From an uncultured Oscillospiraceae bacterium (GTDB lineage: Bacteria > Bacillota > Clostridia > Oscillospirales > Ruminococcaceae), in assembly GCA_934513685.1 (NCBI GenBank), contig CAKSWY010000013.1, positions 1 to 64,000 on the forward strand: a stretch of 64,000 nt of DNA, given 5' to 3'. Below, piece after piece: positions 6,520 through 15,108 of this stretch (within the stretch, counting starts at the first letter, position 1; each line of letters starts with the position of its first letter). A model generated the notes under the pieces. That model worked only from the letters and a program-made list of their open reading frames with translations, was not told the DNA's origin and made no database searches. The translations under genes were made by a program, and so were the position numbers.

Positions 6520-7848
6520 TCAGCCAATGCCATGATACACAAGTCCCAGAACAAAGATCACGCAGGTGAGGGGAACGTAGAAATAGCGGGCCAGCTTGCC
6601 GAACCAGCCGGGCAGGGGCTTTGTGCGGCCCTGGTTCAGCTCTTCCTCAATGCGGCCCCTGCCCAGCACAAAGTAGATGGAGAAGGCCCCCAGCACCGCG
6701 CCAAAGGGGCTGACGATGATGGTGACGAAGTCCATCCAGTTGCCGGTGAGGGGGTCGGCCTCCAGAAAGATGCCGACGCCCGCACAGATGGCAGCGCATA
6801 GCAGCACCGCGGCCCGGCGGGGCAGGGCAAACCGCTGCTGCCAGCTCTCAATGACGGCCTCAAACATATTGATGAGGCTGGAAATGCCCGCAAACATCAC
6901 CGAAACAAAAAAGACAACACTCAGCAGGCGGCCCATGGGCATCTGCCGGAAGATCTCCGGAATGGTGATGAACATCAGCGAGGGGCCTTTGTCCGGCGCA
7001 ATGCCGTAGGCGAACACCGCGGGCATGATGACCAGCGCCGACAGCAGGGCGGCCAGCGTGTCAAAAAAGGCGGTGCGGATGGAAGCGCTGGGAATGTCCA
7101 CGTCCGAGGCCAGATACGAGCCGTACACGATCATGCCGGAGCCGGTGATGGACAAAGAGAAGAACGCCTGCCCCATGGCCATCACCCAGGTGTTGGGGTC
7201 GGCCAGGTATTCCCAACGGGGAACGAACAGGAACCGATAACCCTCGCCCGCCCCGGGCAGAAAAACCACCTTAATGGCAAGCAGGGCAAACAGCGCGAAG
7301 AACAGCGGCATCATGACCTTGTTGCTCTTTTCAATCATGATGGCCGCGCCGGAAAGCAGCACCAGCGCGGTGATGGCCACCACCGCCAGATGCCAGCCCA
7401 GGCTGCCGAAAGCCGTTGTGGCCTGGGCAAAGTACTCGCCGGCGTCCCCGGCAAACAGGCTGCCGCTGATGCTGCCCCACAGGCTGCGCAGCACCCAGCC
7501 GATGATGATGGAATAGCCAATGGCAATGCCCAGGGAGCCAAGCAGCGGAATCCAGCCCAGCGCGCCGCCCAGCTTCTCTTTGCCGCGGGCGTTCCAGCAC
7601 AGGCGGTAAGCGCCCAGGGTGCCGGTGCGCGCCATGCGGCCGATGCCGAACTCGGAGGAAAGGCCCACATAGCCGAATAGCGCGACAAAGCCCAGGTACA
7701 GCAGCAGAAAGGCCGCGCCGCCGTACTGGCCAAGCCGGTAGGGAAACATCCAGATGTTGCCCAGGCCCACCGCAGAGCCGACGCAGGCCAGAATAAAGCC
7801 CAGTGAGTTGGAAAAGCTGCCATTCGTATGGTTGTGTTCGTGTTTCAT
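6520..7848 (-). CDS. Sodium:neurotransmitter symporter (NSS) family transporter, second copy
   Basis: A 442-residue multi-spanning importer related to but clearly different from its downstream neighbour. TM1 reads GFILACVGSAVGLGNIWMFPY and then GQYGGAAF, so the NSS signature is kept with Met replacing Arg in the WRFPY motif. About 11-12 membrane segments are visible. The N-terminus is His/Asn-rich (MKHEHNHTNGS). MKHEHNH is taken as start because GGAG lies shortly upstream; the longer frame extends into the promoter. The two NSS genes are tandem on one strand, but each has its own promoter and terminator, so they need not be co-expressed. The substrate is unknown. Confidence 0.92.
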   Translation of the reverse strand: MKHEHNHTNGSFSNSLGFILACVGSAVGLGNIWMFPYRLGQYGGAAFLLLYLGFVALFGYVGLSSEFGIGRMARTGTLGAYRLCWNARGKEKLGGALGWIPLLGSLGIAIGYSIIIGWVLRSLWGSISGSLFAGDAGEYFAQATTAFGSLGWHLAVVAITALVLLSGAAIMIEKSNKVMMPLFFALFALLAIKVVFLPGAGEGYRFLFVPRWEYLADPNTWVMAMGQAFFSLSITGSGMIVYGSYLASDVDIPSASIRTAFFDTLAALLSALVIMPAVFAYGIAPDKGPSLMFITIPEIFRQMPMGRLLSVVFFVSVMFAGISSLINMFEAVIESWQQRFALPRRAAVLLCAAICAGVGIFLEADPLTGNWMDFVTIIVSPFGAVLGAFSIYFVLGRGRIEEELNQGRTKPLPGWFGKLARYFYVPLTCVIFVLGLVYHGIG

Positions 7849-7942
7849 GAAAATCAATTCTCCACAGTAATGAATTAAAGAAATAAAGCGGATGGGCACG
7901 TTGAGACGCACAAAAGATGGGTCATGCCCGTGTTTGACTTTC

Positions 7943-7971
7943 ATTATAAAGGATGTGTGCGCGAAAAGCAA
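7943..7971 (-). promoter_or_regulatory. Promoter of second NSS transporter
   Basis: Minus strand TTGCTT, 17-base spacer, perfect TATAAT. A short leader of about 90 bases follows. Confidence 0.75.
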
Positions 7972-8072
7972 ACGAAAACAACAAAAAGCTATAAAATTCG
8001 GACGAAATTTCAGTCAAATGGGCAAGCGGCCAGACAGAATGCAGAACTTGCCAAAAAATTCACAAAATGGGC

Positions 8073-8101
8073 TTGCAAAACCATAGAGGGGCCGCTATAA
8101 T
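8073..8101 (+). promoter_or_regulatory. Promoter of FMN riboswitch / ribU
   Basis: TTGCAA, 17-base spacer, TATAAT, ending about a dozen bases before the FMN aptamer. Confidence 0.8.
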
Positions 8102-8112
8102 AAAGCAAGAAA

Positions 8113-8231
8113 GTCTGTTTCAGGGCGGGGTGAAATTCCCCACCGGCGGTATAGCCCGCGACCACCTGCTTTTGGCAGGTGCTGATCTGGTGAAACTCCA
8201 GGGCCGACGGTATAGTCCGGATGAAAGAAAC
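8113..8231 (+). ncRNA. FMN riboswitch (RFN element)
   Basis: Aptamer that binds flavin mononucleotide and shuts off flavin uptake. The conserved RFN blocks are all present in order: TTCAGGGCGGGGTGAAATTC, CCACCGGCGGTA, the variable hairpin, CTGGTGAAACTCCAGGGCCG, ACGGTATAGTCCGGATG and the closing GAAAGAA. A terminator hairpin follows directly, so control is transcriptional. Confidence 0.97.
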
Positions 8232-8253
8232 GACAGTAAGATGAGCTGTACGT

Positions 8254-8296
8254 GCGCCCTTTTTCTACCCGTTGGTGTGAAAAAGGGCGCTTTTGT
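8254..8296 (+). terminator. FMN riboswitch expression-platform terminator
   Basis: Perfect 12-bp stem GCGCCCTTTTTC and complement, followed by TTTTGTTT. It is formed when FMN is bound. Confidence 0.9.
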
Positions 8297-8454
8297 TTGT
8301 CCTCCTGCCTGTGTGTATCCTGAAAAATCCGCAACGGGCTTTCGCAAGGGCAAGGCCATGCAGCGCCGGCGGCGCAAAAGTCTCAAGGTAAAACGGGGCT
8401 GCATGGAATTGCTGCAAACTTTGAACAGGGCGAACCGCCCGGGAGGAATCGATT

Positions 8455-9051
8455 ATGATGGTACAGAGCAAAAACCGCAAACTGAGTGTGACCGCCATGC
8501 TGGCGGCCGTGGCCACCGTGCTGATGTTCCTGGATTTCAGCATTCCCATTGTGCCCAGCTTCATCAAGCTGGACGTGTCGGAGCTGCCGGCCCTGCTGGC
8601 GGCGTACAGCCTTGGCCCCGTCAGCGGCGTGGCCGTCTGCCTGATCAAGAACCTGTTCAACCTGCTGTTTCACGGCTCCACCGGCGGCGTGGGCGAACTG
8701 TGCAACTTCCTGCTGGGCGCCAGCTTTGTCATTCCGGCCGGCCTGCTGTATCAGTATAAGAAGAACCGGAAGATGGCCTTTCTGGGGGCGCTCATCGGCG
8801 CGGCGGTGATGGCGCTGTTCAGCCTGCCGCTGAACTACTTCGTCACCTACCCCATGTACGTGAACGTGTACGGCCTGCCCATGGAGGCCATTCTGGGTAT
8901 GTACAACGCCATCCTGCCCGGCACCGACAGCCTGCTGAAGGCGCTGGTCATTTTCAACCTGCCCTTTACCTTCTTTAAAGGGATGCTGGATGTGGCGCTG
9001 ACCTTCCTGGTGTACAAGCCCCTGTCTCCCGTGCTGCACGGCCGCCGCTGA
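8455..9051 (+). CDS. ribU: Riboflavin ECF transporter S component
   Basis: Substrate-binding membrane subunit that captures riboflavin and works with the shared EcfAA'T module encoded elsewhere. The 198 residues contain about six hydrophobic segments. LMFLDFSIPIVPSFIKLDVS in the first part and the GPVSGVAVCLIKN loop match RibU, and the FMN riboswitch immediately upstream independently supports the substrate. GGGAGGAATCGATT precedes two adjacent ATG codons; the first has the better spacing. The gene appears monocistronic, and metK downstream has its own promoter and riboswitch. Confidence 0.95.
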   Translation: MMVQSKNRKLSVTAMLAAVATVLMFLDFSIPIVPSFIKLDVSELPALLAAYSLGPVSGVAVCLIKNLFNLLFHGSTGGVGELCNFLLGASFVIPAGLLYQYKKNRKMAFLGALIGAAVMALFSLPLNYFVTYPMYVNVYGLPMEAILGMYNAILPGTDSLLKALVIFNLPFTFFKGMLDVALTFLVYKPLSPVLHGRR

Positions 9052-9087
9052 TTGGCGGAATGGGACAAAATTTCGCCAAAAACAGCC

Positions 9088-9116
9088 TTGACAAGGCAAA
9101 ATCTCCGTGCTAATAT
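9088..9116 (+). promoter_or_regulatory. Promoter of SAM riboswitch / metK
   Basis: Consensus TTGACA, 17-base spacer, TAATAT. The S-box begins about 20 bases downstream. Confidence 0.85.
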
Positions 9117-9138
9117 AAGCAATACAACAGAATAACAA

Positions 9139-9236
9139 CTTATCAAGAGCGGCAGAGGGAACAGGCCCTGTGAAGCCCGACAACCTGCATTTTCAGAATG
9201 TAAGGTGCCAAATCCTGCGGGAAACCGAGAGATAAG
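9139..9236 (+). ncRNA. SAM-I riboswitch (S box)
   Basis: The closing helix is formed by CTTATC and GATAAG. Between them are the conserved AAGAGCGGCAGAGGGAACAG, GGCCCTGTGAAGCC, CGACAACC and AAGGTGCCAAATCC blocks. It senses S-adenosylmethionine and represses metK through the following terminator. Confidence 0.97.
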
Positions 9237-9241
9237 CGTGC

Positions 9242-9275
9242 GGCGCTCAGAACTTTCGGGTTCTGAGCGCCTTTT
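9242..9275 (+). terminator. S-box expression-platform terminator
   Basis: GGCGCTCAGAAC pairs with GTTCTGAGCGCC, then TTTT. It lies between the aptamer and metK. Confidence 0.9.
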
Positions 9276-9367
9276 GTTTCCGGCAAGTTGTCTTTCTGGT
9301 TCAATCATTCACTCAAAGCCGGGCGGCACAATGCAAAGGCCCGGCGCACGCCAAAGGAGGCAACAAA

Positions 9368-10516
9368 ATGTCAAAGTATCTGTTTACGTCCGAGTCCGTC
9401 ACCGAGGGGCATCCCGATAAGATCTGCGACCAGGTCAGCGACGCTGTGCTGGACGCCATTTTGGCCCAGGACCCCGACGCCCGCGTGGCCTGCGAGACCA
9501 CCTGCTCCACCGGTCTGGTGCACATCATGGGCGAGATCACCACCCAGTGCTATGTGGACATTGCCGGCGTGGCCCGCAATGTGATCCGGGACATCGGCTA
9601 CACCCGCGCCAAGTACGGCTTTGACGCCGACACCTGCGCCGTGATCACCAACATTGACGAGCAGAGTCCCGACATTGCGCTGGGCACCAACGATGAGGTG
9701 GGCGGCGCCGGCGACCAGGGCATGATGTTCGGTTTTGCCTGCGACGAGACCCCCGAACTGATGCCCCTGCCCATCAGCCTGGCCCACAAGCTGGCCAAGC
9801 AGCTGACGGCCGTGCGCAAGAACGGCAAGCTGGCCTATCTGCGGCCCGACGGCAAGAGCCAGGTGACCGTGGAGTACGACGACGGCAAGCCCGTTCGGGT
9901 GGACACTGTGGTCATTTCCAGCCAGCACGGCCCGGAGATCAGCACCGAGCAGCTGCGCGCCGACATCATGGAGAATGTCATCCGTCAGGTCATCCCCGCC
10001 CAGCTGCTGGACGAGAACACCAAGTACTTCATCAACCCCACCGGCCGCTTTGTGGTGGGCGGCCCGCAGGGCGACTCCGGCCTGACCGGCCGCAAGATCA
10101 TTGTGGACACCTACGGCGGCTATGCCCGCCACGGCGGCGGCGCCTTCAGCGGCAAGGACCCCAGCAAGGTGGACCGCAGCGCCGCCTATGCAGCCCGCTG
10201 GGTGGCCAAGAACATCGTGGCCGCCGGCATTGCCAGCAAGTGCGAGGTGGAGCTGGCCTACGCCATCGGCGTGGCCGAGCCTGTGTCCATTCTGGTGGAT
10301 ACCTTCGGCACCGGCAAGGTGGAGGACGAGCGCATTGAGCAGGCCGTGGAAAAGGTGTTCGATCTGCGTCCCGCCGCCATCATCCAGGCGCTGGATCTGC
10401 GCAAGCCCATCTACCGCGCCACCGCTGCCTACGGCCACATGGGCCGTGAGGACCTGGGCGTGGCCTGGGAAAAGACCAACAAGGTGGACGAGCTGAAGGC
10501 AGCCCTGGAAGCCTAA
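9368..10516 (+). CDS. metK: S-adenosylmethionine synthetase
   Basis: Makes S-adenosylmethionine from methionine and ATP in the cytosol. The 382-residue length is standard. Visible signatures are the N-terminal SESVTEGHPDKICDQ ATP/Mg site, GAGDQGMMFG in the middle, FVVGGPQGDSGLTGRK and the GGGAFSGKDPSKVDRS loop. AAAGGAGG lies close upstream of the ATG. Control is by the SAM-I riboswitch directly upstream, closing a feedback loop on the product. A strong terminator follows, so it is a single-gene unit. Confidence 0.98.
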   Translation: MSKYLFTSESVTEGHPDKICDQVSDAVLDAILAQDPDARVACETTCSTGLVHIMGEITTQCYVDIAGVARNVIRDIGYTRAKYGFDADTCAVITNIDEQSPDIALGTNDEVGGAGDQGMMFGFACDETPELMPLPISLAHKLAKQLTAVRKNGKLAYLRPDGKSQVTVEYDDGKPVRVDTVVISSQHGPEISTEQLRADIMENVIRQVIPAQLLDENTKYFINPTGRFVVGGPQGDSGLTGRKIIVDTYGGYARHGGGAFSGKDPSKVDRSAAYAARWVAKNIVAAGIASKCEVELAYAIGVAEPVSILVDTFGTGKVEDERIEQAVEKVFDLRPAAIIQALDLRKPIYRATAAYGHMGREDLGVAWEKTNKVDELKAALEA

Positions 10517-10537
10517 ACCCCAACAGTCATTTGCTGA

Positions 10538-10587
10538 GCAGGCGGATGCACCCGGCGTACACCGGGGCATCCGCCTGCTTCTTTTTT
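10538..10587 (+). terminator. metK terminator
   Basis: GCAGGCGGATGC and its perfect complement GCATCCGCCTGC enclose a 17-base loop that can itself pair. TTCTTTTTT follows. Confidence 0.9.
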
Positions 10588-10623
10588 GCGGGGCGGTCCC
10601 GGCGGGCGCAGAATGATGCAGCT

Positions 10624-10651
10624 TTGATAGAATTTTTCGTTACACTATATT
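10624..10651 (+). promoter_or_regulatory. Candidate promoter of lipoprotein gene
   Basis: TTGATA, 16-base spacer, TATATT, about 200 bases before the start. The remaining gap shows no other clear feature. Confidence 0.45.
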
Positions 10652-10854
10652 CGGTAAAAGAAAAAGTGCCCCAATTCGTATCCATTGCACAAAGAATCTG
10701 GTATGATGAATTGGGAGAGATCAAAAAAGCGGTTCCGGTTTTCATACGGCAGAAGGCCGCATGGGCAGCTGCCCTGCCGCGGAAAACGGTTCCCCTGAAA
10801 CGGAGCGGCGGCCTGCCCGGGTGCCTGGGCGGCGGGCCGGGAGAGGAGAATTCC

Positions 10855-12369
10855 ATGAACCATTCGTTTGTATCGCGTCGGCTGACGGCGGCCCTGTGCG
10901 CCCTGGCTCTGGTGCTGCTGTGCGGCTGCGGGCAGGCCAAAGCCCCTGCGGAAAGCGCGGCAGAGCAGCCCAAAAGCCCCGTGGATGCTTCCGGGCAGGC
11001 GGCCGACGACTCCAACCGTCTGGTCGTTGCCAGCAGCCAGAACCTGGCCTACGGCAGCTGCCTCCCCGGGAGGGAGCAGCCCCCCGCGGTGTGGCGGGTG
11101 CTGCGGGCTGGACAGGAGGTGTTCCGCACCGAGGGCGGAAACGTGTATGTGCTGAGAAACTGGCAGCCGGACGCCCCTGACCTGTTTGTGGTGTCGGACA
11201 CGCTGAACTATGAGGGCAATGCAGACAACCACTACACCGTGTACGATGCCGACGGTACCCAGCTGCTGGAGCAGAAGGGGGCCATCCCCAGCGTCGTGGC
11301 GTGGCGGCAGCTGCTTTTGCTGTGCGGCGAGTGGGTGCAGCCCAGCGCCGACATGACCTACGACTGCTTCTATGATCTGGACACCGGCAGCATCAGCTGC
11401 CTGGGCGTGCGGAGCTACATGGTGCGGGACGGGGAGCATTACCTGTTCTACGGCGACCGGGCCGAGCAGGTGGACGCGGAATTGAACGTGCTGGCCACCC
11501 TGCCGGATACGGATTACCACGACATTGAGCAGGTCAATGATTACCAGAAGGAAATGCAGCAGAACCATTGGCCCGAGGGCTATACGGTGCGGTTGGAAGG
11601 CGCGGACGCCCAGCCTTATCTGTACGGCCCGAATGGCGAACCGGTGAGCGAGCAGCCGGTGTACCGCATCCTGAACGACGGGCGGGTGCTGCTGAGCGGC
11701 GAGGGCGAGCAGTATTCTGTGCTGGATGCCGTCAGCGGCCAGATCGAGGAACGCGATACCACCCACCGGTATCAGTTTTACAGCGACCGCGTGAAGATTT
11801 ATCAGGACGACACCATGACCTGGGGCGCGTTTTATCTGGAATGCCCCACCGGCGTCTATGAATCCGCCATGGCGGGCGTGTTTGAGGACGGCAGCGCCTG
11901 GTATCAGGAACCGGTGGACGTAAACCGTTACGACGCCCCGGTGCATCTGCTGGACCCGGACGGCAGCGAAGTGCTGGTGACGGAGAACGTGAACAATTAC
12001 CCGTACAGCGCGCCCTACGGCTGTACGCGCACCCCGTATCTGGTCTGCGTTAAACCCGAAGGGGAGATTTTTGTGCTGCGCAGCAGCGGCAGCCGGACGG
12101 CCCTGAACGGGCAGGATGTGAGCTACAGCGAAGCGCTGGAAAAGCAGGGCCTGTGGCTGACCCTGGACCGGGACAGCGAGACCGGCCGGACCCGGCGCAT
12201 GTATCTGGCCAAAGAGGACGGCACCCTGCTGATGGAAGGCGACCAGCTGACTTACAGCGAGGCGGAGAACGGCCTGTGGTGCATTGACGGCGACGTGATG
12301 GGCCTGCGCACGCTGGACGGCCAGTGGGTCTGGCAGGTTCCCGCCGAGGGCGCGGTGCTCATGAATTGA
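10855..12369 (+). CDS. Lipoprotein of unknown function, 504 residues
   Basis: Exported and lipid-anchored. A basic N-terminus and a hydrophobic core (LTAALCALALVLLCGCG) end in a lipobox cysteine near residue 23, followed by an Ala/Pro/Ser linker. The mature part is rich in short acidic and aromatic strands with recurrent YDADG, YDLDTG and LDPDG-like turns, suggesting a beta-propeller or WG-like repeat fold. No catalytic motif was recognised. MNHSFVSRR is the start because GAGAGGAG lies just before it; the open frame extends further upstream but would overlap the metK terminator. It is followed by its own terminator. The function is unknown. Confidence 0.8.
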   Translation: MNHSFVSRRLTAALCALALVLLCGCGQAKAPAESAAEQPKSPVDASGQAADDSNRLVVASSQNLAYGSCLPGREQPPAVWRVLRAGQEVFRTEGGNVYVLRNWQPDAPDLFVVSDTLNYEGNADNHYTVYDADGTQLLEQKGAIPSVVAWRQLLLLCGEWVQPSADMTYDCFYDLDTGSISCLGVRSYMVRDGEHYLFYGDRAEQVDAELNVLATLPDTDYHDIEQVNDYQKEMQQNHWPEGYTVRLEGADAQPYLYGPNGEPVSEQPVYRILNDGRVLLSGEGEQYSVLDAVSGQIEERDTTHRYQFYSDRVKIYQDDTMTWGAFYLECPTGVYESAMAGVFEDGSAWYQEPVDVNRYDAPVHLLDPDGSEVLVTENVNNYPYSAPYGCTRTPYLVCVKPEGEIFVLRSSGSRTALNGQDVSYSEALEKQGLWLTLDRDSETGRTRRMYLAKEDGTLLMEGDQLTYSEAENGLWCIDGDVMGLRTLDGQWVWQVPAEGAVLMN

Positions 12370-12388
12370 ACCGGAACAGCAAAAACAT

Positions 12389-12438
12389 AAAAATCGGTCG
12401 GAACACGTGCGGAAGGTGCGCAGTTTCCGGCCGATTTT
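12389..12438 (+). terminator. Terminator of the 504-residue lipoprotein gene
   Basis: AAAATCGGTCGGAA pairs with TTCCGGCCGATTTT (one G-G mismatch) and is followed by CTCGCTTT. Confidence 0.65.
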
Positions 12439-12473
12439 CTCGCTTTGTATAGAGAATTTTACAATCTGCTGCG

Positions 12474-12502
12474 TTTACAAGGGTTCGGCGATTCGATATA
12501 AT
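12474..12502 (+). promoter_or_regulatory. ppk1 promoter
   Basis: TTTACA, 17-base spacer, perfect TATAAT, about 70 bases before the GTG start of ppk1. Confidence 0.8.
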
Positions 12503-12573
12503 GAAAGCAGCAGTGCGCCGGTTTGTGAGGCGCAGGTTGAGCGCCTCATCCGGGGCGGAAAAGGAGAAACAGC

Positions 12574-14715
12574 GTGCAGGAAAAACAGGATATTTTCATC
12601 AACCGGGAACTGAGCTGGCTGGATTTTGACCAGCGGGTGCTGGCCCTTGCCAAGGATAAGAACGTTCCTCTGGCCGAACAGCTGAAATTTGCCGGGATCT
12701 ACGGCAGCAATCTGGACGAGTTTTTCATGGTCCGGGTCGGTTCGCTGTACGATCAGACCTTGCTGAAGCAGGATAAAACCGAGAATAAAACCCACATGAC
12801 CCCCCAGCAGCAGCTGGCTGCCATCATGCCCAAGGCGGCGGCCCTGCAGGAACAGTGCGACAAAATCATGAACAAGCTGGCGGCGGCCCTGGAAGAACAG
12901 GGCTACAAGCGCCTGAATTTTGAAAAGCTGAACAAGGAGCAGGAGCACTTCTGGAAGAAGTACTTCCAGAAGGAGATCAAGCCGGTGCTCTCGCCCCAGG
13001 TGGTGGACCACCGCCACCCGTTCCCCTTCCTGCGCAATCAGGAAATCTACCTGTGCGCCCAGTTGAAAGAGAGCGGCTGCATGGGCATTCTGCCCATCAG
13101 CAGCCAGTTTGAGCGCCTGCTGTACCTGAAAGAGGGCGACACCCTCTGCTACGGCCTGGTGGAAGAGCTGATCCTGCATTTTGCCTCTCAGGTGTTCGAG
13201 GGTGAAAGCGTCCAGAAGGCCTGCCTGTTCCGGGTGACCCGCAACGCGGACCTGACGATGGAAGAAGCCATGATGGACCATGACATCGACTACCGTGAGG
13301 TGATGAGCGAGCTGCTGAAAAAACGCCGCAAGCTGGCGGCGGTGCGCCTGCAGTTCAGCCCCACGGTCACGCCGGAGATGAGCAAGTTTTTGTGCGAAAA
13401 GCTGGTGCTGCCCGCGGCCCAGTGCTTCACCCAGGCAAGCCCGCTGGACCTGGGCTTCCTGTTCAAGCTGGCAGCCCGGCTGGCGGCAGACGGCCACAGC
13501 GAGCTGTGCTACCCGGCGGCCCGGCCCATGCTGCCCCCGCCTGAGTATGACTTGACCGAGGAGGTGCAGCGCCACGATGTGCTGCTGGCCTACCCGTACC
13601 AGAGCATGAAGCCCTTCATCGGGATGCTGGAAAAGGCCGCCACGGACCCGGATGTGGTGAGCATCAAAATGACGCTGTACCGGATGGCCCGGGAGTCCAA
13701 GATCGTGGAGGCCCTTACCGCCGCCGCCGAGAACGGCAAGGAAGTGGTCACAGTGGTGGAGCTGCGCGCCCGCTTTGACGAGCAGAACAACATCGACTGG
13801 TCCAAACAGCTGGAAAAGGCGGGCTGCACCGTGATCTACGGCTTTGACGACTACAAGGTGCACTCCAAGCTGACCCTCATCACCCGCAAAAAGGGCCCGA
13901 AATACAGCTATATCACCCAGATCGGCACCGGCAACTACAATGAAAAAACCAGCGAGCAGTACACCGACCTGTCCTTCATCACCTCCAGTTCCTCCATTGG
14001 CGAGGAAGCGGCCGCCGTGTTCAACAACCTGGCGGTGGAGCGCCTGACCCCCACCACCAACGACTTGCTGGTGGCCCCGCTGTGCTTCAAGAGCGTGCTG
14101 CTCAAGGAGATGGAGCGGGAGATTGCGGCCGCCCGCTGCGGCCGCCCCGCCCGCATTGTGCTGAAGAACAACTCGGTGAGCGACCGTGAGATCATCGAGA
14201 AGCTGTCGGAGGCCTCCTGCGCCGGGGTGCACATCGACATGATCGTGCGCGGCATCTGCTGCGTGCGGGCCGGAGTGCCTGGCGCCACCGAGAACCTGCA
14301 CGTGCGCAGCATCGTGGGCCGCTACCTGGAGCATTCCCGCATCTACTCCTTCGGTGAAGGGGAGGACGTGCGGATGTACATTGCCTCGGGCGACTTCTTG
14401 ACCCGCAACACCGAGCGCCGCGTGGAAGTGGGCGTGCACATTCACGACCCGGCCCTGGTCAAGCGCCTGATGGGCGTGCTGCAGATGCAGCTGGACGACA
14501 ACGTGAACGCCCGCGAGATGAAGCCGGACGGCAGCTATGCCCGCGTGAAGCCCAAGGAAGGGGAGCGGCGCATTGACAGCCAGATGATGATGTACAATTA
14601 CTTTGCAAACAACTGGCAGGTGACGGCCCCGACGGCCGCCACCCGCCGCCGCGCCCCCGCCGCCCCGAAGCAGGGCTTCCTGGCCCGGCTGCTGGGTGCC
14701 TTTGGCAAGGGCTGA
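12574..14715 (+). CDS. ppk1: Polyphosphate kinase 1
   Basis: Reversibly transfers the ATP gamma-phosphate to inorganic polyphosphate chains. The 713 residues cover the whole family layout: an N-terminal domain starting FINRELSWLDFDQRVL and containing GSNLDEFFMVRVG, a helical head domain, and two PLD-like catalytic domains. The phospho-acceptor histidine lies in YKVHSKLTLITRK at about residue 430, and GTGNYNEKTS follows. A short Pro/Arg/Ala tail ends the protein. Translation starts at GTG with AAAGGAG ten bases upstream. It has its own promoter and terminator. The high-affinity phosphate operon lies just downstream in convergent orientation, a sensible neighbourhood for phosphate storage. Confidence 0.97.
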   Translation: MQEKQDIFINRELSWLDFDQRVLALAKDKNVPLAEQLKFAGIYGSNLDEFFMVRVGSLYDQTLLKQDKTENKTHMTPQQQLAAIMPKAAALQEQCDKIMNKLAAALEEQGYKRLNFEKLNKEQEHFWKKYFQKEIKPVLSPQVVDHRHPFPFLRNQEIYLCAQLKESGCMGILPISSQFERLLYLKEGDTLCYGLVEELILHFASQVFEGESVQKACLFRVTRNADLTMEEAMMDHDIDYREVMSELLKKRRKLAAVRLQFSPTVTPEMSKFLCEKLVLPAAQCFTQASPLDLGFLFKLAARLAADGHSELCYPAARPMLPPPEYDLTEEVQRHDVLLAYPYQSMKPFIGMLEKAATDPDVVSIKMTLYRMARESKIVEALTAAAENGKEVVTVVELRARFDEQNNIDWSKQLEKAGCTVIYGFDDYKVHSKLTLITRKKGPKYSYITQIGTGNYNEKTSEQYTDLSFITSSSSIGEEAAAVFNNLAVERLTPTTNDLLVAPLCFKSVLLKEMEREIAAARCGRPARIVLKNNSVSDREIIEKLSEASCAGVHIDMIVRGICCVRAGVPGATENLHVRSIVGRYLEHSRIYSFGEGEDVRMYIASGDFLTRNTERRVEVGVHIHDPALVKRLMGVLQMQLDDNVNAREMKPDGSYARVKPKEGERRIDSQMMMYNYFANNWQVTAPTAATRRRAPAAPKQGFLARLLGAFGKG

Positions 14716-14725
14716 GAACCTGATG

Positions 14726-14757
14726 AAAAGGCTTCCCTATAAAGGGAAGCCTTTGTT
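14726..14757 (+). terminator. ppk1 terminator
   Basis: AAAAGGCTTCCC and GGGAAGCCTTT enclose a five-base loop; TTGTTGTT follows. Confidence 0.88.
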
Positions 14758-14812
14758 GTTGCGGGAGATTTTGGGGTGCTTTCAGTGGGATAGCTTTTCC
14801 GCCGCGAAGATT

Positions 14813-14952
14813 TGGCTTCCCCTCGAGGGGAAGCTGTCGGCATTAGCCGACTGATGAGGTGGCATCTTCTCTTTGCGGTGAGGCTGTGGCGATGATGTGC
14901 GCTCCACCTCATCTGCCTCGCTGTGCTCGGCACCTTCCCCTCAAGGGAAAGG
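14813..14952. repeat. MITE-like inverted-repeat element
   Basis: Two arms of about 50 bases face each other across about 40 bases. Each reads (C/T)TTCCC(C)T, a GA-rich centre, GGGGAAG, a GTCGGC-like hairpin, then GATGAGGTGG. The left arm itself contains the palindrome GCTTCCCCTCGAGGGGAAGC. No coding frame fits. It has the shape of the small non-autonomous palindromic repeats dispersed in Faecalibacterium-type genomes. Only this one copy was noticed in the window. Confidence 0.6.
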
Positions 14953-15011
14953 CTCTGCCGCCGCGATTTTGGCCGCCGCAACTCATGCAACAACGCCAAT
15001 TCAATTACACA

Positions 15012-15051
15012 AAAGGGACGCCCCACACAGTGCTGTGTGGGGCGTCCCTTT
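15012..15051. terminator. Long perfect hairpin downstream of phoU
   Basis: A 19-bp perfect stem (AAAGGGACGCCCCACACAG and complement) around TG. It is followed by a T-run on the plus strand and by TTTTGTGTAATTG on the minus strand. It most likely terminates the pst-phoU operon. Confidence 0.8.
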
Positions 15052-15108
15052 CTCTGCGATCTGCGTATCTGCAATCTGCAAAAGCGCAATCGTGAACACA
15101 CTCGTAAA

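Noticed and set aside
12475..14445. Very long open frame (656 codons) opposite ppk1
   Set aside because: His/Gln/Val-rich shadow of the GC-rich ppk1 coding strand, without ribosome site or recognisable domain; ppk1 is certain.
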